Part shown: piece by piece, positions 10,131 to 22,276 of the stretch
How the letters are laid out: each line of letters opens with the position of its first letter
Numbering within the stretch: position 1 is the stretch's first letter
NCBI GenBank assembly: GCA_019454045.1
Contig: SKCR01025340.1
Location: forward strand, 124,001-188,000
Direction of reading: 5' to 3'
Length of the DNA: 64,000 bases
Origin: Zanthoxylum bungeanum
Lineage: Eukaryota > Streptophyta > Magnoliopsida > Sapindales > Rutaceae
Program-made: the position numbers and the translations under genes
Notes under the pieces: generated by a model
Told to the model about the DNA's origin: nothing
What the model saw: only the letters and a program-made list of their open reading frames with translations
The model's database searches: none

Positions 10131-11500
10131 ACTTCAACTGCCAAGGTAGAATTCAATTTTTCATGACAAAGAAAGAGAACATAAGATTGAACTTGGAAGC
10201 CAAAGTTGGAATCAAATGATATACAATTATAATGCAGTCAAGAAATATATCTACCCCTATTTATATTTATGAAAAGCTATTTGAAATTCAACATGTGGGA
10301 CTGTAATTAGGATTGGCATGAAAACTTAAACTTATTCGGGATTGAGATTCAAGTTCTCAAATCATTCAATATGAGATTTGAGAAAAAAAATTAATCCCAA
10401 ATATAAATATTTATCGAGATTTGAGAATGAATAGAACATCTCGAATTTCATTTTAGTGAGGACACCAATTCACCATTGAGCTTATAGCGTAGTGGCCTAT
10501 AATTCCACATGTTAGTTTGATATTTGGTTAGAATAATTATTGTTGTTGGTAGTCCTAGAAAGGCAGAAAGGTGGGTTGGAGTAAGGACACTATAAATGAT
10601 ATCATTCACATAAAGATTCTTAAATTAAAATTATGTTGGATATAACAATGCTTTTTTTTTTTTCCCTCTCATTTATAATTGTTTGTATAAAAAAAATAAA
10701 ATAAAATCCAATCTAATTAAAATAGTTTAGAAAAAAATTCAAGAAATGAAAGTAGCTTAGGAAATTAAGAACATAGGAGGAAGTTGGTTCAGGAGTCACT
10801 TCTGCTCCATGAACATATTTTTCCCGAAGTAACAGGATATGACAAAGTGAAATAATGAGAGAGTTGAAGAATTTATTTCAAAGCATATAAATTCAAAGAA
10901 GAAGCTCAAAATAAGGGACAATCAAATCAATTCAGAAATCAACCCAATCAATCAAGGCAATTTAATTCAATCTTTAGAAATTTCCATTCCAGCATTGTAG
11001 TTTAAATTTCTTTATGTACTCAATCTCTTTTGTAATTAGAATCCAATTTAATTTCAATATAACATTATATTTTTAAATTTCAATTTCTTCTTTACTTGTC
11101 TTTATTACATATTCCTATGATTTAACTACTTATATCATTCAGGCAATTAGAAAACTCGCACATAATCATTTTGATTTTTAAAAGTCGGCTTTTAATTCAA
11201 TTATTTTGAGAATCTGCTCATCCGGCACGCCCACACAGGAACTTGATGTACTTTTCCAAGGAGAAGCAAACATTACCCAAACAAACTCCCCATCTCATGA
11301 TGGGGAGTTTGTACTTACAACAATAGGGTAAAAAGGAATCATTTCATAAATAATGGAATAAATTGAGAGGAATCTTACTCCTTCAAAAATTCATAACCAA
11401 GAGACTCAAACCCTAATATAACCTAATATCGGGGTTTTAGGTGATGCACCTACAAATTTCACTAATATTGATTTAATTTATATTTCATATTAAATAGTGA
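10131..11500. other. AT-rich intergenic stretch, no gene seen
   Basis: No frame above background, no terminal repeats and no recognisable protein patches. The only structured item is the hairpin at 11281-11312. Confidence 0.6.
11281..11312. repeat. Perfect 14 bp hairpin
   Basis: Arm ACAAACTCCCCATC, loop TCAT, then the exact reverse complement. It sits alone in AT-rich DNA. It could be the core of a decayed MITE or a cruciform-forming site; nothing around it decides. Confidence 0.8.
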
Positions 11501-11996
11501 AAATGATAGAAGTCTGTCAAGTGAAATTCTTGCAAGCCCTAGAAGCCAGTAAAAGAAGAGTCCTACAATTCTTAGAGAGGATTGAACAACTCATTTCTGA
11601 TGGGACTCGATCCAATCCTAATAATTAAAAATATGAAGGCCATAAAGCAACCTCTCGATTAGTTAGGTAGGAAGAACTCAGAGAACATTCCTCCGAAGGT
11701 TCTCATGAAGCTAATGGACTACCACGTTCTATTGTTCCTGCTACCCCTCATTGGAGGAAAAAAGATATCAACCCCTCATTGGAGGAAAAAAGTTGGAGGA
11801 TTGGCCATAATTCATGCTACAAATGGCTGCCTTTTTGGTAATGGCAGACATATGGTTCTTTAATAATTATCCGGGGCCATGAATCTGAACAATTATTCTG
11901 CAATTTATGAAGAACGGGCGCATGTAGGAATGGGCTCGGGGAGCTCTTCCAATATTCAGCAGAGGAAATCCTCCATAAATACACAGACTTTCTGAT

Positions 11997-12004
11997 CACA
12001 AAAT
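11997..12004. repeat. 8 bp target duplication of hAT MITE 1 (left)
   Basis: CACAAAAT, matched after the element by CATAAAAT at 12548-12555 (7 of 8 identical). Confidence 0.75.
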
Positions 12005-12547
12005 TAGGAGTGGCAAAACGAATCAACGAATCAAATTTGTATCAAATCCTAAACGAATCGAATCAAAATTTGATGAATTCGTATTCGATTCGTTTATTAA
12101 ACGAATTCCAACATCATGATTTGTATCCAATTTGTTTATTAAACGAATTGAATACGAATGTTCATTTAGTCATGATATTATTCAATAAAATAATTTACCA
12201 TAATTTATTTACATTAATTTTTCATAGATATATACATATGAAATATGTAATTAATATATTTACTAAATATATCTCATCAAATATAGACAATATTATTTTT
12301 CTATGGTAATTAGCTAAAATTTCTCGAATTTTAATTGAAAAATAACAATAAGTAAAAGAAAATAATAAAACGAATCTTAAACGAATAAACGAATCAATGA
12401 GTTTAACTTTATATTCGATTCGTTTAATAAACGAATCGAATCGAGTTGACTCATTTATTAAACGAATCTATTTTTTCAAACTCGTATTCGCTTTAAAGCG
12501 AATCGAATGAAAATAATAAACGAATCATAACCCAAATTGACACCCTA
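12005..12547. mobile_element. Non-autonomous hAT MITE 1
   Basis: 543 bp. Ends TAGGAGTGGCAA and, as reverse complement, TAGGGTGTCAAT, i.e. the TAGGGGTGTCAA-type hAT terminus. It is flanked by an 8 bp duplication. The interior is filled with AAACGAAT and its complement in both orientations, a family-specific subterminal repeat as used for hAT transposase binding. No coding capacity. Confidence 0.85.
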
Positions 12548-13200
12548 CATAAAATCCATTAAGATGAAGAACTTAAAGGAAATGATTATTGTAAGTATCA
12601 CAATTCATGTAATTATACCACTAACTCTTGTTGGGGATTTAAAAGGATTGTGTAAGACATGATCAATAAAGACATATTAAAGTATTCGTGAAAGAATGAA
12701 ACTATCCCTCCTATGGTGTCTACCAATCCTGCAACTTTTGACTTGCGTAATTAATTGAATGCAAAGATGAGGTAAAATGAAAATCCCTTGGAGATTTGTC
12801 CAAAAATAAATTTTCGTTAAATTGTGTTTTCCTAAAAAAATTTGGTGCAAGAAAATTATGCAGGATATAACCTGAAAGAGAAACGGATAATCAAGGTTCG
12901 GTATCCTCCAAGTCCCTCAACCACCTCCTACCATTTCTTTTAAGATGAGACAGTGAAATTTATAGGTCCTTCAATGGCCAGGTCGAGCAATCAATGGCAC
13001 ACAGTGGAATATAAAAATTTCATGAGAAACTTTCCCGTACCCAAAAAGAAGACTCCTACACCAAAAAAACTACTCTAAGAGAAATGAGACATCATTGTAG
13101 GATTTTGCAAATGCGAAGTCAAAATTTTACAGGAAAGTCACTAACGATCAAGAATCAGTGGATAGTTTAGATGATATAATAGAGGAATCAGACTAGTTTA

Positions 13201-13506
13201 TAGGAGAAACTTTTTTGGTGGGAGAAATTTCTATTTGTGCCACGATAAGATGACTCTATGGAAGGTGGAAAAAAGATCACACCAACACATTAAGGAATTG
13301 CAAGATCATCTCCTCTTCATTAATAAGAAAAAAAGTCTTTTTATGGAGTGACCATCTAGGCTGTTGAATTTGAAGGTCCCAAGTATTTAAACTTCTTTCC
13401 ATTTATTTTCTTATTACACTTTTAATTATAAATAAGATATAAACCAACATATATTTTATTTATGTAAAAAATAAATTTCAGGCAATATCTTATAAAAGTT
13501 GGCCAA
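13201..13506. other. AT-rich flank of the copia array, no gene seen
   Basis: No recognisable feature. This is the pre-insertion sequence on the left side of the tandem copia array; it resumes at 38768. Confidence 0.5.
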
Positions 13507-13511
13507 TCAAT

Positions 13512-16033
13512 TGTTGGGGTTTTAGCGCGGGATAAGCGGAAGCTCGCGGTTCGGGCGAAATCGTAACATTAAAAACTTTTAAAATTACCAAATAAATTAT
13601 TCAATATCCAATATGAATAATTCATTCATATTTCACTTAAACATATTTATTCGATATTAAATAATGACATAAATAGGTTAGAAACATCGCAAAACTTTTA
13701 CGAAAATATTTTTCCGCAAAATGGCATAAAATGCGTTTTTATCCGAACCGACCAACCAATACACATGGGGGCTGCCCAGGTCAGCTCCAATAGTACTTGG
13801 GCAGTTCTTGGGCTGTCCGAATAGTGACCAATTCACTGTTTGGACAGTGGACACCCGGTAAGCCCGAAACTCACCCAGTAGCTCCGTTTTTCACCGTTTT
13901 CGCATATTTCAACTCCGAAATAATTTACGGAAATTGTTCCAATGCCCAAAACACATCCAATATATTTATATAACATACTTTTCATCACCAAAAATACAGA
14001 ATTTTCAGATCTGATTTGGTAACTAAAAATATCAATTTTCATGCTTTAAATCCAATTTTCTCAACATTAATCATATTAACACTTACACCAACCAAAGCCA
14101 CCACCTATGAAGAACTGAAGAACAATTCTAGGAGTTACAAGTGTCGTCATAATACTCTAGAATGGCAACAAGTCATCAAATGATAAAATTGAACTAATAT
14201 TGCGGTAATATTATTCAATCAAACTTCACACATGCATCTAACCTCCAAATCCATCATCTAAATCAAAAAGCTCCAAAATATAAGAAAGGAAGAAACCCTA
14301 AAACTATTCTAGATATTCAAGAACAAGAAGCAAGCTTTCTAAGTTTAATATTATTGAAGATTACCTCCAAATCTTGTAATTTTCTTAAACTTTTTTCTTG
14401 AATTTCTTCACTTTCTTCTTTGACTCTCTCAAGAAAATTTGGGTGTTTTTCATTTGGGAGAGGTTTCGGCCATGAGGTCTTAAAATGAAGAAAAAAAAAT
14501 TTCAACTTTAAATACAAGGGTAAATCGACTTAGGGGGGAGATATAAGGGTATTTTGGTCATTTGGTCATTTTTAATCTAATTAAATAATAATAAGCTTTT
14601 AAGTTGACAAATCCAATTTGTAAACTTTAAGCCTAATAAAACATGACACATGTAACCAATAATAATCAAACATATTGCATACCATTTATGTAATATTGAA
14701 ATAATTTAATTATCTAGATATTTAACATTTAAACACCTAAATAATTAATTAATGCGATTATTATTATATATGTTTTTTTATTCACATTAAATAACAAATA
14801 CATATATTAATGGCATGTGTCAAAGTCTCAGTTGATGATTAATTAATATGTATCAAATCAAATCTTGTATCAAATACAAATACAAATTAATTATTAATTG
14901 ACCGAAATGCCCCTAATGCATGTATTTTTGTTTAAACGTTTAAACGACTCGAATTAACTCTCATTTAATTCGGTGAAGTATTATTCATAATCTATATTAT
15001 TCATAACGATTTGCCCAAGTGCTCAACGAGTACACTTCATATTGTGGGACTCTCTAAGTTTAGGTTTATCCGTCATGAAATCCAATTTCGTGTCCATAAT
15101 CCACCCACTCATGAATTATGACGACCACATATAATCTTGCTAAACTATGCAAGTCGAGGTCATTGCATACGTATAATCCATACATCATAGGCTATCAATA
15201 ATATACCGGGGATATAGATAAGAACGTCAAATCCTTAAGGTATAATATAGTCGACTTTTAAATTTACGATCTCTAAGTACACTCAGAACTCACTTCCGAA
15301 GTATACCACAACCATGGATTTACTAGATCGCAAATACGTACATGATACCTATGCCATGTACACAGGACTGACGAATTCTATCTGACACTCACATGATATA
15401 ATGAGCATCAGTCCACACCCAACGAACAGGCGAAGGTCTGATCTAAATTGATCGGTGACGTGACTGCCATCAAAGTGTGGAGGATAACTCATATATCCAC
15501 AGTTGTATCTCAAGTTGAAGGACCACTATGCTACTCGACTCGAGAAGATTCCTATTGACATTGGTGTACCATCTATTAGGAAATCTTCAGTGAGTTGTTT
15601 AGTGTTTATCAAAAAAATACCTACATGTCTATACGAGTCTCCCAAGACTCATGGTTTATTGGGATAAACCATCGGACCAAGTCTCGATATACGAGATGTA
15701 CTGGTCTCAGCGGATTTTACTAACCGACCAGTGTTAGTAAATATTGACCAGAAACTTTATTTGATAATATACTTTTAGTAGTGACACTTCTCAATGTCAA
15801 TTACAAACTACTTTATAACTGCGCACTACAAATATATTATCGGGTCTTTGTCTAATATATACATATCACTAAACCATATTTAGTTTCAATCTAATCGTAA
15901 TTAGATCGAATATGTATATAAAAGCAAGAAGTACTACCTTAAATAAGTAATATTATGGAAAAAGAAATTGTTTGTATTCATGAATCGGACATAAATACAA
16001 TCCGGATTGGCACTCCGAGCACCAACCCTAACA
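13512..16033 (-). repeat. LTR1 of the tandem copia array
   Basis: 2522 bp, TGTTGGGGTTTTAGCG...CACCAACCCTAACA. Several percent diverged by eye from LTR2 and LTR3. It contains a 69-codon minus-strand frame at 13833-14042, present in all four LTRs, and a short minus frame at 14317-14517. Confidence 0.9.
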
Positions 16034-17657
16034 ATTTCTCCCACTTGCTCTAGTGCCAATCCACAGTATCATATACACATCTAAATATGTATTACATATG
16101 CATGGTCCTCAAGAGCTGACCTAGCACTCAAGAGGTATGCAACAACAAGTAAGCCCGCTGTAACATATTGAGTTTGTCTAACAAATCCAATCGTTTCCAT
16201 TTTTCTGCATCATTCATATATTGTATAACTTAAGTTATACATCAATATGACTCATATGCGACACCAATATTGTGCTACAGCTACAGAGTCGTCTATGTAT
16301 TTAAAGATCAACTCCAAATACTATGAGACAACCGCAAGCACAATACTAATATCAAAACTTCTAATCTATAAGGTCACTTTACAACTTCATAAGTCAATAC
16401 TTCATAAGTTACAACTAATTCCACTTACACAGTAGAATCATTTGTGACACTCCCACTGCATCTTTTCTGACTCTATATGACGTAGAATGTCTAACGTCAT
16501 AATTAGACTCAAAACTAATTTGATCATAATAGTTGCTGACTTTATCCTCCATGAACAAGAAACTCGTTCTTAATATCTCAAAGATAACAAAGAACATGTT
16601 TCAAGACACATCCTATGGTCTACAACATATCAAAATAGCTCTAACAATTACGATTAAAGTGATATCTTTAATCGCACATAATGTAATATTCATTATGCCA
16701 TCAACCTAAGATGGATAAGATTGACTAGACATTCTAATCAATTTCTCTTTCGACAAATGAATCATCCATTATGAAAGATAAATACTATATATAAGAGACA
16801 CACTAACTGTCAAATAGTTATACTAACTGTCACACAGATAGTCTTGCTATGTCATTTATTAGATTATATCTATTGCACGACTAATGAGAGTATCTCACAA
16901 GTCTCTTAGTTTTATATCATATGTGAAACTTTATGTCAAATATAACAGAGACTACTCCAACTGCTTTCACGGAGAAAAAAAGACTTAAGTAAATATATTT
17001 CGACTCACAACTTTGGCACATTCTCACCTACGTATATTCACAGGTAGATAACTCATTGTCAATCACACTAACTGTGACCCATGATTTTGGTCCTGATCGT
17101 TTCTCGTTATGACAACTTTGCCACGTTCACAAGGAGGCGTATCAAGACTTCACCTGTCAGTGACAAACTCAAGCTACCGATGTAGTCTTGACAGCTTTAG
17201 CACGTTCATGATTTCCACTTTCACTTGAATTTGTCTCTTATCATATAAGTTCTATCGGCACAAATGAACTACCATCAGCCATAACTGCACAGCTTTAGCA
17301 CGATACAACTACAACATCAAGAAAATATTTGCATCCGTATTGACAAGGCGGACCAAGAAACAAGTATTCCTAATACTAGTTACTTTAATGCCATATTTAA
17401 GCGGGGATATTCCTTCAGAGGTTCTTTACTCTACATCAAATGCATATTTTAATTTTGATCAATTTCTCAACAGTTCGATTCCACCTTGGGAAACATAACT
17501 TAACTTAACCATTAAATCTGTGTTATGTTTTCTGTTAACGTAGAACTGAAAAGTTAAGAAATATCTAAATTACATGCATGTGCAAATATCAAAATTGGAT
17601 TATATATCATATATCAAGCATGAAAAATGTAATGGATGAAGAATCGGACCTCCTCTG

Positions 17658-19741
17658 TGTTAGAGTTTCTACGGTCCCGAGGATCGAATCAAGTATGAAA
17701 ATAAGTGCGAATACAATCGAAGAAGTCACGGAATACTTACATCGAGCAGTTGACCGACGCGGTGGACAACAAAACTTCATTTTCTGCCCTCTGTCAAGCT
17801 CGGCAGTGAGCTGTGTGGAGGTCCTCCATTTTCGGCTTTGTGTCTTCCTCCAAGCTCCAAGCTTTGGTTCCATGCTCTTGAGTGGTTTCCCTATCACCTT
17901 CGCATGTCTCTTTGAGTGCTAGCTCTTGATGTTTTTGCCATAAAAAACATCACACTTTGCTTCCATTTTTCCTCCATTTTCACGGTCAAACCAGTGAGTT
18001 TTTGAGAAGAAAAATGGCATGTTGGCCGAGAGAGAAGAAGAAGAATTTTAGCTCCAAATTCGTGAACCAAGGAGAGAGAGAGATGGATAATGTGTTGTAA
18101 TGTGTTAAGTGTATCTAATACACTTCCTTTGATTTCAAAAATCAAAATAAAACATATACAAATAATTAAAATAACAATAAATGTCATTCAAGCTTTCAAA
18201 AAGCTTTCCATCAACTCACATCACTCATGAATAGTGACTGGTGTCAATCACTCAAAGTGAAAGACATCTATCACTTTATTGACGAATGATGTGACGCTAG
18301 ATGCGACTAGTGATTTGACGCTTGAATTGACTTGCGTGCCGCACTCAAATTTGAAATGCGAATGCGCTCGCAAACAATCTCGGGCTCGGGTTCGCTAATT
18401 CCAAATTAACGAATTTTCCGTTGCGACGCAATTAAATGATTATGCCTAGCGAAATCACTATTCACGTCGCTAACGAATTAATTCTAAATTAACTCGTTCG
18501 CCCAAATTAAAATCCAATTTTAATTCTGCGTCGAAATCCAATTTCGTATAATATATCGAATATATTATTTTATCGATTAATTCCAAATTAATCGTTATCT
18601 CTCTTAATTGATATTTTATCCCAGATAAAATATCTCTTCAATTAATACCAAATTAATTTTCTCTCTCATCTAATTAATCCCAGATTAATTAAAAGTGCGA
18701 GTCATACGTCATCGGTGAATCTTCGGGAAGGGACCCATGAGATCCCCGGATATATTTGTAGTAAATTCGGTCGTCGGACTATCCGAACACGTAAGTACCT
18801 AGTACTACGTTTATACCGATTTACAAGACAATGTTGGCTTCTAGCAAAGCGTCATGCCTACCCGATTCTCCAGAAATATCTTTACAAGAATATAAGGATC
18901 TATATCATGCGTAGTATACGTAGTATTGCGTATCTCGATCCAGTATCGGATGTCACGTGCTAGGCCTGGGGCTAGAATTGTGTCTGCCCCGTACGAAGCA
19001 CATTCAGATCTATGGTAACTAGTCTCTATAATCAGATATACATGAACTTGTCATAATATCCCGATAGCTGCAGCATATAAGAGAACCAGTTCCGTATCCT
19101 ACTTGACCATCATCTCCACTATGACTGGAGTGATACTTCCATCTTGACATCACACCCAACACACTACGATTCTCAATATACCCAGCAGAGGCGTACACAG
19201 AACCTGTTAAAGCCCTGGACGACCAAAACCAAAGTGTATTGATTGTCGCAAGTATTAGCGGTGCAAGTCTCAGGTTAAGACCAAATACACCTACCCTGAT
19301 TTCGGACTTCCATAGACACATAGTCATACTACCAATGGAATTCCGAGGGGGTCTATCCAGAGCGAAGCTGTTTCTCGTACCATCGGTAAAACACAACCTC
19401 CTATTACAATTGCATGAGTATCCTATACCCAAATATATGAGAACTATGTCGTTATGCCCTCACAACGCGCACAAGTGTTATACTAGTCTTTTACGCATTA
19501 TCGATGTCCAATCTCGATAATACTCTTACTAGGGATATTTAATGATTTATCCTTCGTGGATTGATACTGTCTCATATCATCTCAATCCAGGAACAAATCA
19601 TAAGGACCTCCTATCATTTATACATCTTGGTGATCTAATCACAAATGATAAGAGAGCAATCTCCTTTGTCACATAGTTAATTTGTACAACAACACCATGA
19701 TCTGTACAAATAGTGACGCTATGGGTCATAACTGTCCAACA
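17658..19741 (-). mobile_element. Solo LTR of a second copia family inserted in the primer site (copy 1)
   Basis: 2084 bp, TGTTAGAGTTTC...ACTGTCCAACA, flanked by CTCTG (17653-17657) and CTATG (19742-19746), a 5 bp duplication with one change. The flanks are the two halves of the array's own initiator-tRNA-Met primer site (GCTCTGATACCA), which it splits. Related to the LTR at 39117-41053. The open frames inside (for example 19019-19432 minus) match no known protein and I do not call them genes. Confidence 0.85.
18391..18691. repeat. Array of short palindromes with CCA loops
   Basis: Perfect stem-loops at 18505-18525 (9 bp arms), 18532-18546 (6), 18574-18594 (9), 18612-18636 (11) and 18671-18691 (9), all with loop CCA. 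One at 18548-18568 has loop CGA, and one at 18391-18413 has loop CCA and one arm mismatch. Repeated in the duplicate solo LTR around 24634-24935. Confidence 0.85.
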
Positions 19742-19756
19742 CTATGATACCATTTT

Positions 19757-22276
19757 TATTGGGGTTTTAGCGCGAGAGCAGCGGAAGCGCGCTGTTCGGG
19801 GGAAATCGTAACTTTAAAAACTTTTAAAATTATAAAATAAATTATTCAATATCCAATAGGAATAATTCATTCATATTTCACCTAAACCTATTTATTCGAT
19901 ATCAAATAAAGACATAAATAGGTTAGAAACATCGCGAAACTTTTACGAAAATATTTTTCCGCAAAATAGCATAAAATGCGTTTTTGTCCGAACCGACCAA
20001 CCAATACACATGGGGGCTGCCCAGGTCAGCTCCTATAGTACTTGGGCAGTTCTTGGGCTGCCCTAAAAGTGACCAATTCACTGTTTGGATAGCGGACACC
20101 CGGTAAGCCCAAAACTCACCCGATAACGCCGTTTTTCACCATTTTCGCATATTTCAACTCCGAAACAATTTCCGGCAATTGTTCCAATGCCCAAAACACA
20201 TCCAATACATTTATATAACATACTTTTCATCACCAAAAATACAGAATTTCCAGATCTGATTTGGTAACAAAAAATATCATTTTTCACGCTTTAAATCCAA
20301 TTTTTTCAACATTAATCATATTAACACTTACACCAACCAATTCCACCACCTATGAAGAGCTCAAGAACATTTCTAGGAGTTACAAGAGTGGTCATAACAC
20401 TCTAGAATGGCAAAAAGTCATCAAATGATAAAATTGAACTAATATTATAGTAATATTCTTCAATCAAACTTCACACATGCATCTAGCCTCCAAATCCATC
20501 CTTCAAATCAAAAAGCCCCAAAATATAAGAAAGGAAGAAACCCTAGAACTATTCTAGATATTCAAGAACAAGAAACAAGCTTTCTAAGTTTAATATTATT
20601 GAAGATTACCTCCAAATCTTGTAATTTCCTTAAACGTTTTTCTTGAATTTCTTCACTTTCTTCCTTGACTCGTCAAGAAAATTTGGGTGCTTTTCATTTG
20701 GGAGAGGTTTCGGCTATGGAGGTCTTATAATGAAGAAAACAAAATTTTTCAACTTTAATACAAGGGTAAATCGACTTAGGGGGATATATAAGGGTATTTT
20801 GGTCATTGGTCATTTTTAATCTAATTAAATAATAATAAGCTTTTAAGTTGACAAATCCAATTTGTAAACCTTAAGCATAATAAAATCATGCCACAAGTAA
20901 CCAATAATAATCAAACATATTGCATACCATTTATGTAATATTGAAATAATTTAATTATCTAGATATTTAACATTTAAACACCTAAATAATTCATTAAGGC
21001 GATTATTATTATATATGTATTTTTATTTACATTAAAAAACAAATACATATATTAATGGCATGTGTCAAAGTTTCATTTGACAATTAATTAATATGTATCA
21101 AATCAAATCTGGTATCAAATATAAATACAAATTAATTATTAATTGACCGAAATGCCCCTAATGCATGTATTTTCGTTTAATCGTTTAAACGACTCGAATT
21201 AACTCATTTAATTCAGTGAAGTATTATGAATAATCTATATTATTCGTAACGCTTTGCCCAAGTACTCAACGAGTACACTTCATATTGTGGGACTCTCTAA
21301 CTTTAGCTTTATCCGTCACGAAATCCAATTTCGTGTCCATAATCCACCTACTCATGAATTATGACGACCACGGATAATCTCGCTAAACTATGCAAGTCGA
21401 GGTCATTGGATACGTATAATCCCTCCGTCATAGGCTATCAATAGTATACCGGGGATATAGATAAGAACGTCAAATCCCTAAGGTATAATATTGTCGACTT
21501 TTAAATTTACGATCTCTAAATACACTCGGAACTCGCTTCCGAAGTATACCACGGCCATGGATTTACTAGATCGCAAATACGTACATGATACTTATGTCAT
21601 GTACACAGGACTAACAGATTCTATATGATACTTACAGGATATCACGAGCATCAGTCCACACCCAACGAACAGGCGGAGGTCTGATCTAAATAGATCGGTG
21701 ACGTGACTGCCATCAAAATGTGGAGGATAACTCATATATCCAAAGTGGTATCTCAAGTTGAAGGACCATTATGCTACTCGACTCGAGAAGATTCCTATTG
21801 ACTTTGGTGTAGCATCTATTAGGAAATCTTCAGTGAGTCATTCAGTGTTTATCAAATAAACACCTACATGTCTATACGAGTCTCCCAATACTCATGGTTC
21901 ATTGAGATAAACCATCAGACCAAGTCTCGATATACGACATGTACTGGTCTCAGCGGATTTTACTAACCGACCCGTGCAAGTAAATCTTGATCAGAAACTT
22001 TATTTGATAATATACTTTTAGTGGTGACACTTCCCAATGTCAGGTACAAACTACTTTGTAACTGCGCTCTACAAAAATATTATCGGGTCTTTGTATAATA
22101 TATACATATCACTAAACCATATTTAGTTTCAATCTAATCATAATTAGATCGAATATGTATATAAAAGCAAGAAATACTACCTTAAATAAGTAATATTATG
22201 GAAAATGAAATTGTTCGTATTCATGAATCAGACATAAATATGATCCGGATTGGCTCTCTGAGCACCAACCCTAACA
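19757..22276 (-). repeat. LTR2 of the tandem copia array
   Basis: 2520 bp. Starts TATTGGGG (TG edge changed to TA), ends CACCAACCCTAACA. Differs from LTR3 at only scattered single bases. Carries the conserved minus frame at 20078-20287. Confidence 0.9.

Larger units (their letters stand above)
11500..13200 (+). pseudogene. Degenerate gag-like retroelement remnant, split by an hAT MITE
   Basis: Short plus-strand patches recur in consistent order: KFLQALEASKRRVLQFLERI near 11530, ELFQYSAEEILHKYTDFLI just before the MITE, then a cysteine/histidine patch NDYCKYHNSCNYTTNSCWGF near 12576-12640, like the gag region of some Ty3-type plant elements. Stops are frequent, and no LTRs or primer site are seen. 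A weak call: order and the Cys/His patch are the only support. Confidence 0.35.
16034..19756 (-). mobile_element. Interior 1 of the array, deleted and non-coding
   Basis: 3723 bp including a 2084 bp solo LTR. The polypurine tract (minus AAGTGGGAGAAA) is adjacent to LTR1. Compared with interior 3, about 3.15 kb is missing at the junction near 16990, with microhomology AAT. From about 16571 it is nearly identical to interior 2. No coding frame. Confidence 0.75.

Noticed and set aside
10302..10460. Possible further hAT MITE starting TAGGATTGGCA
   Set aside because: No matching inverted end or 8 bp duplication was found.
17578..17922. 114-codon plus frame (duplicated at 23821)
   Set aside because: It crosses the boundary between the copia interior and the inserted solo LTR, so it is accidental.
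19019..19520. 137- and 93-codon frames on opposite strands, duplicated at 25263-25764
   Set aside because: They lie inside a solo LTR, overlap each other and match nothing; their conservation reflects the recent duplication.
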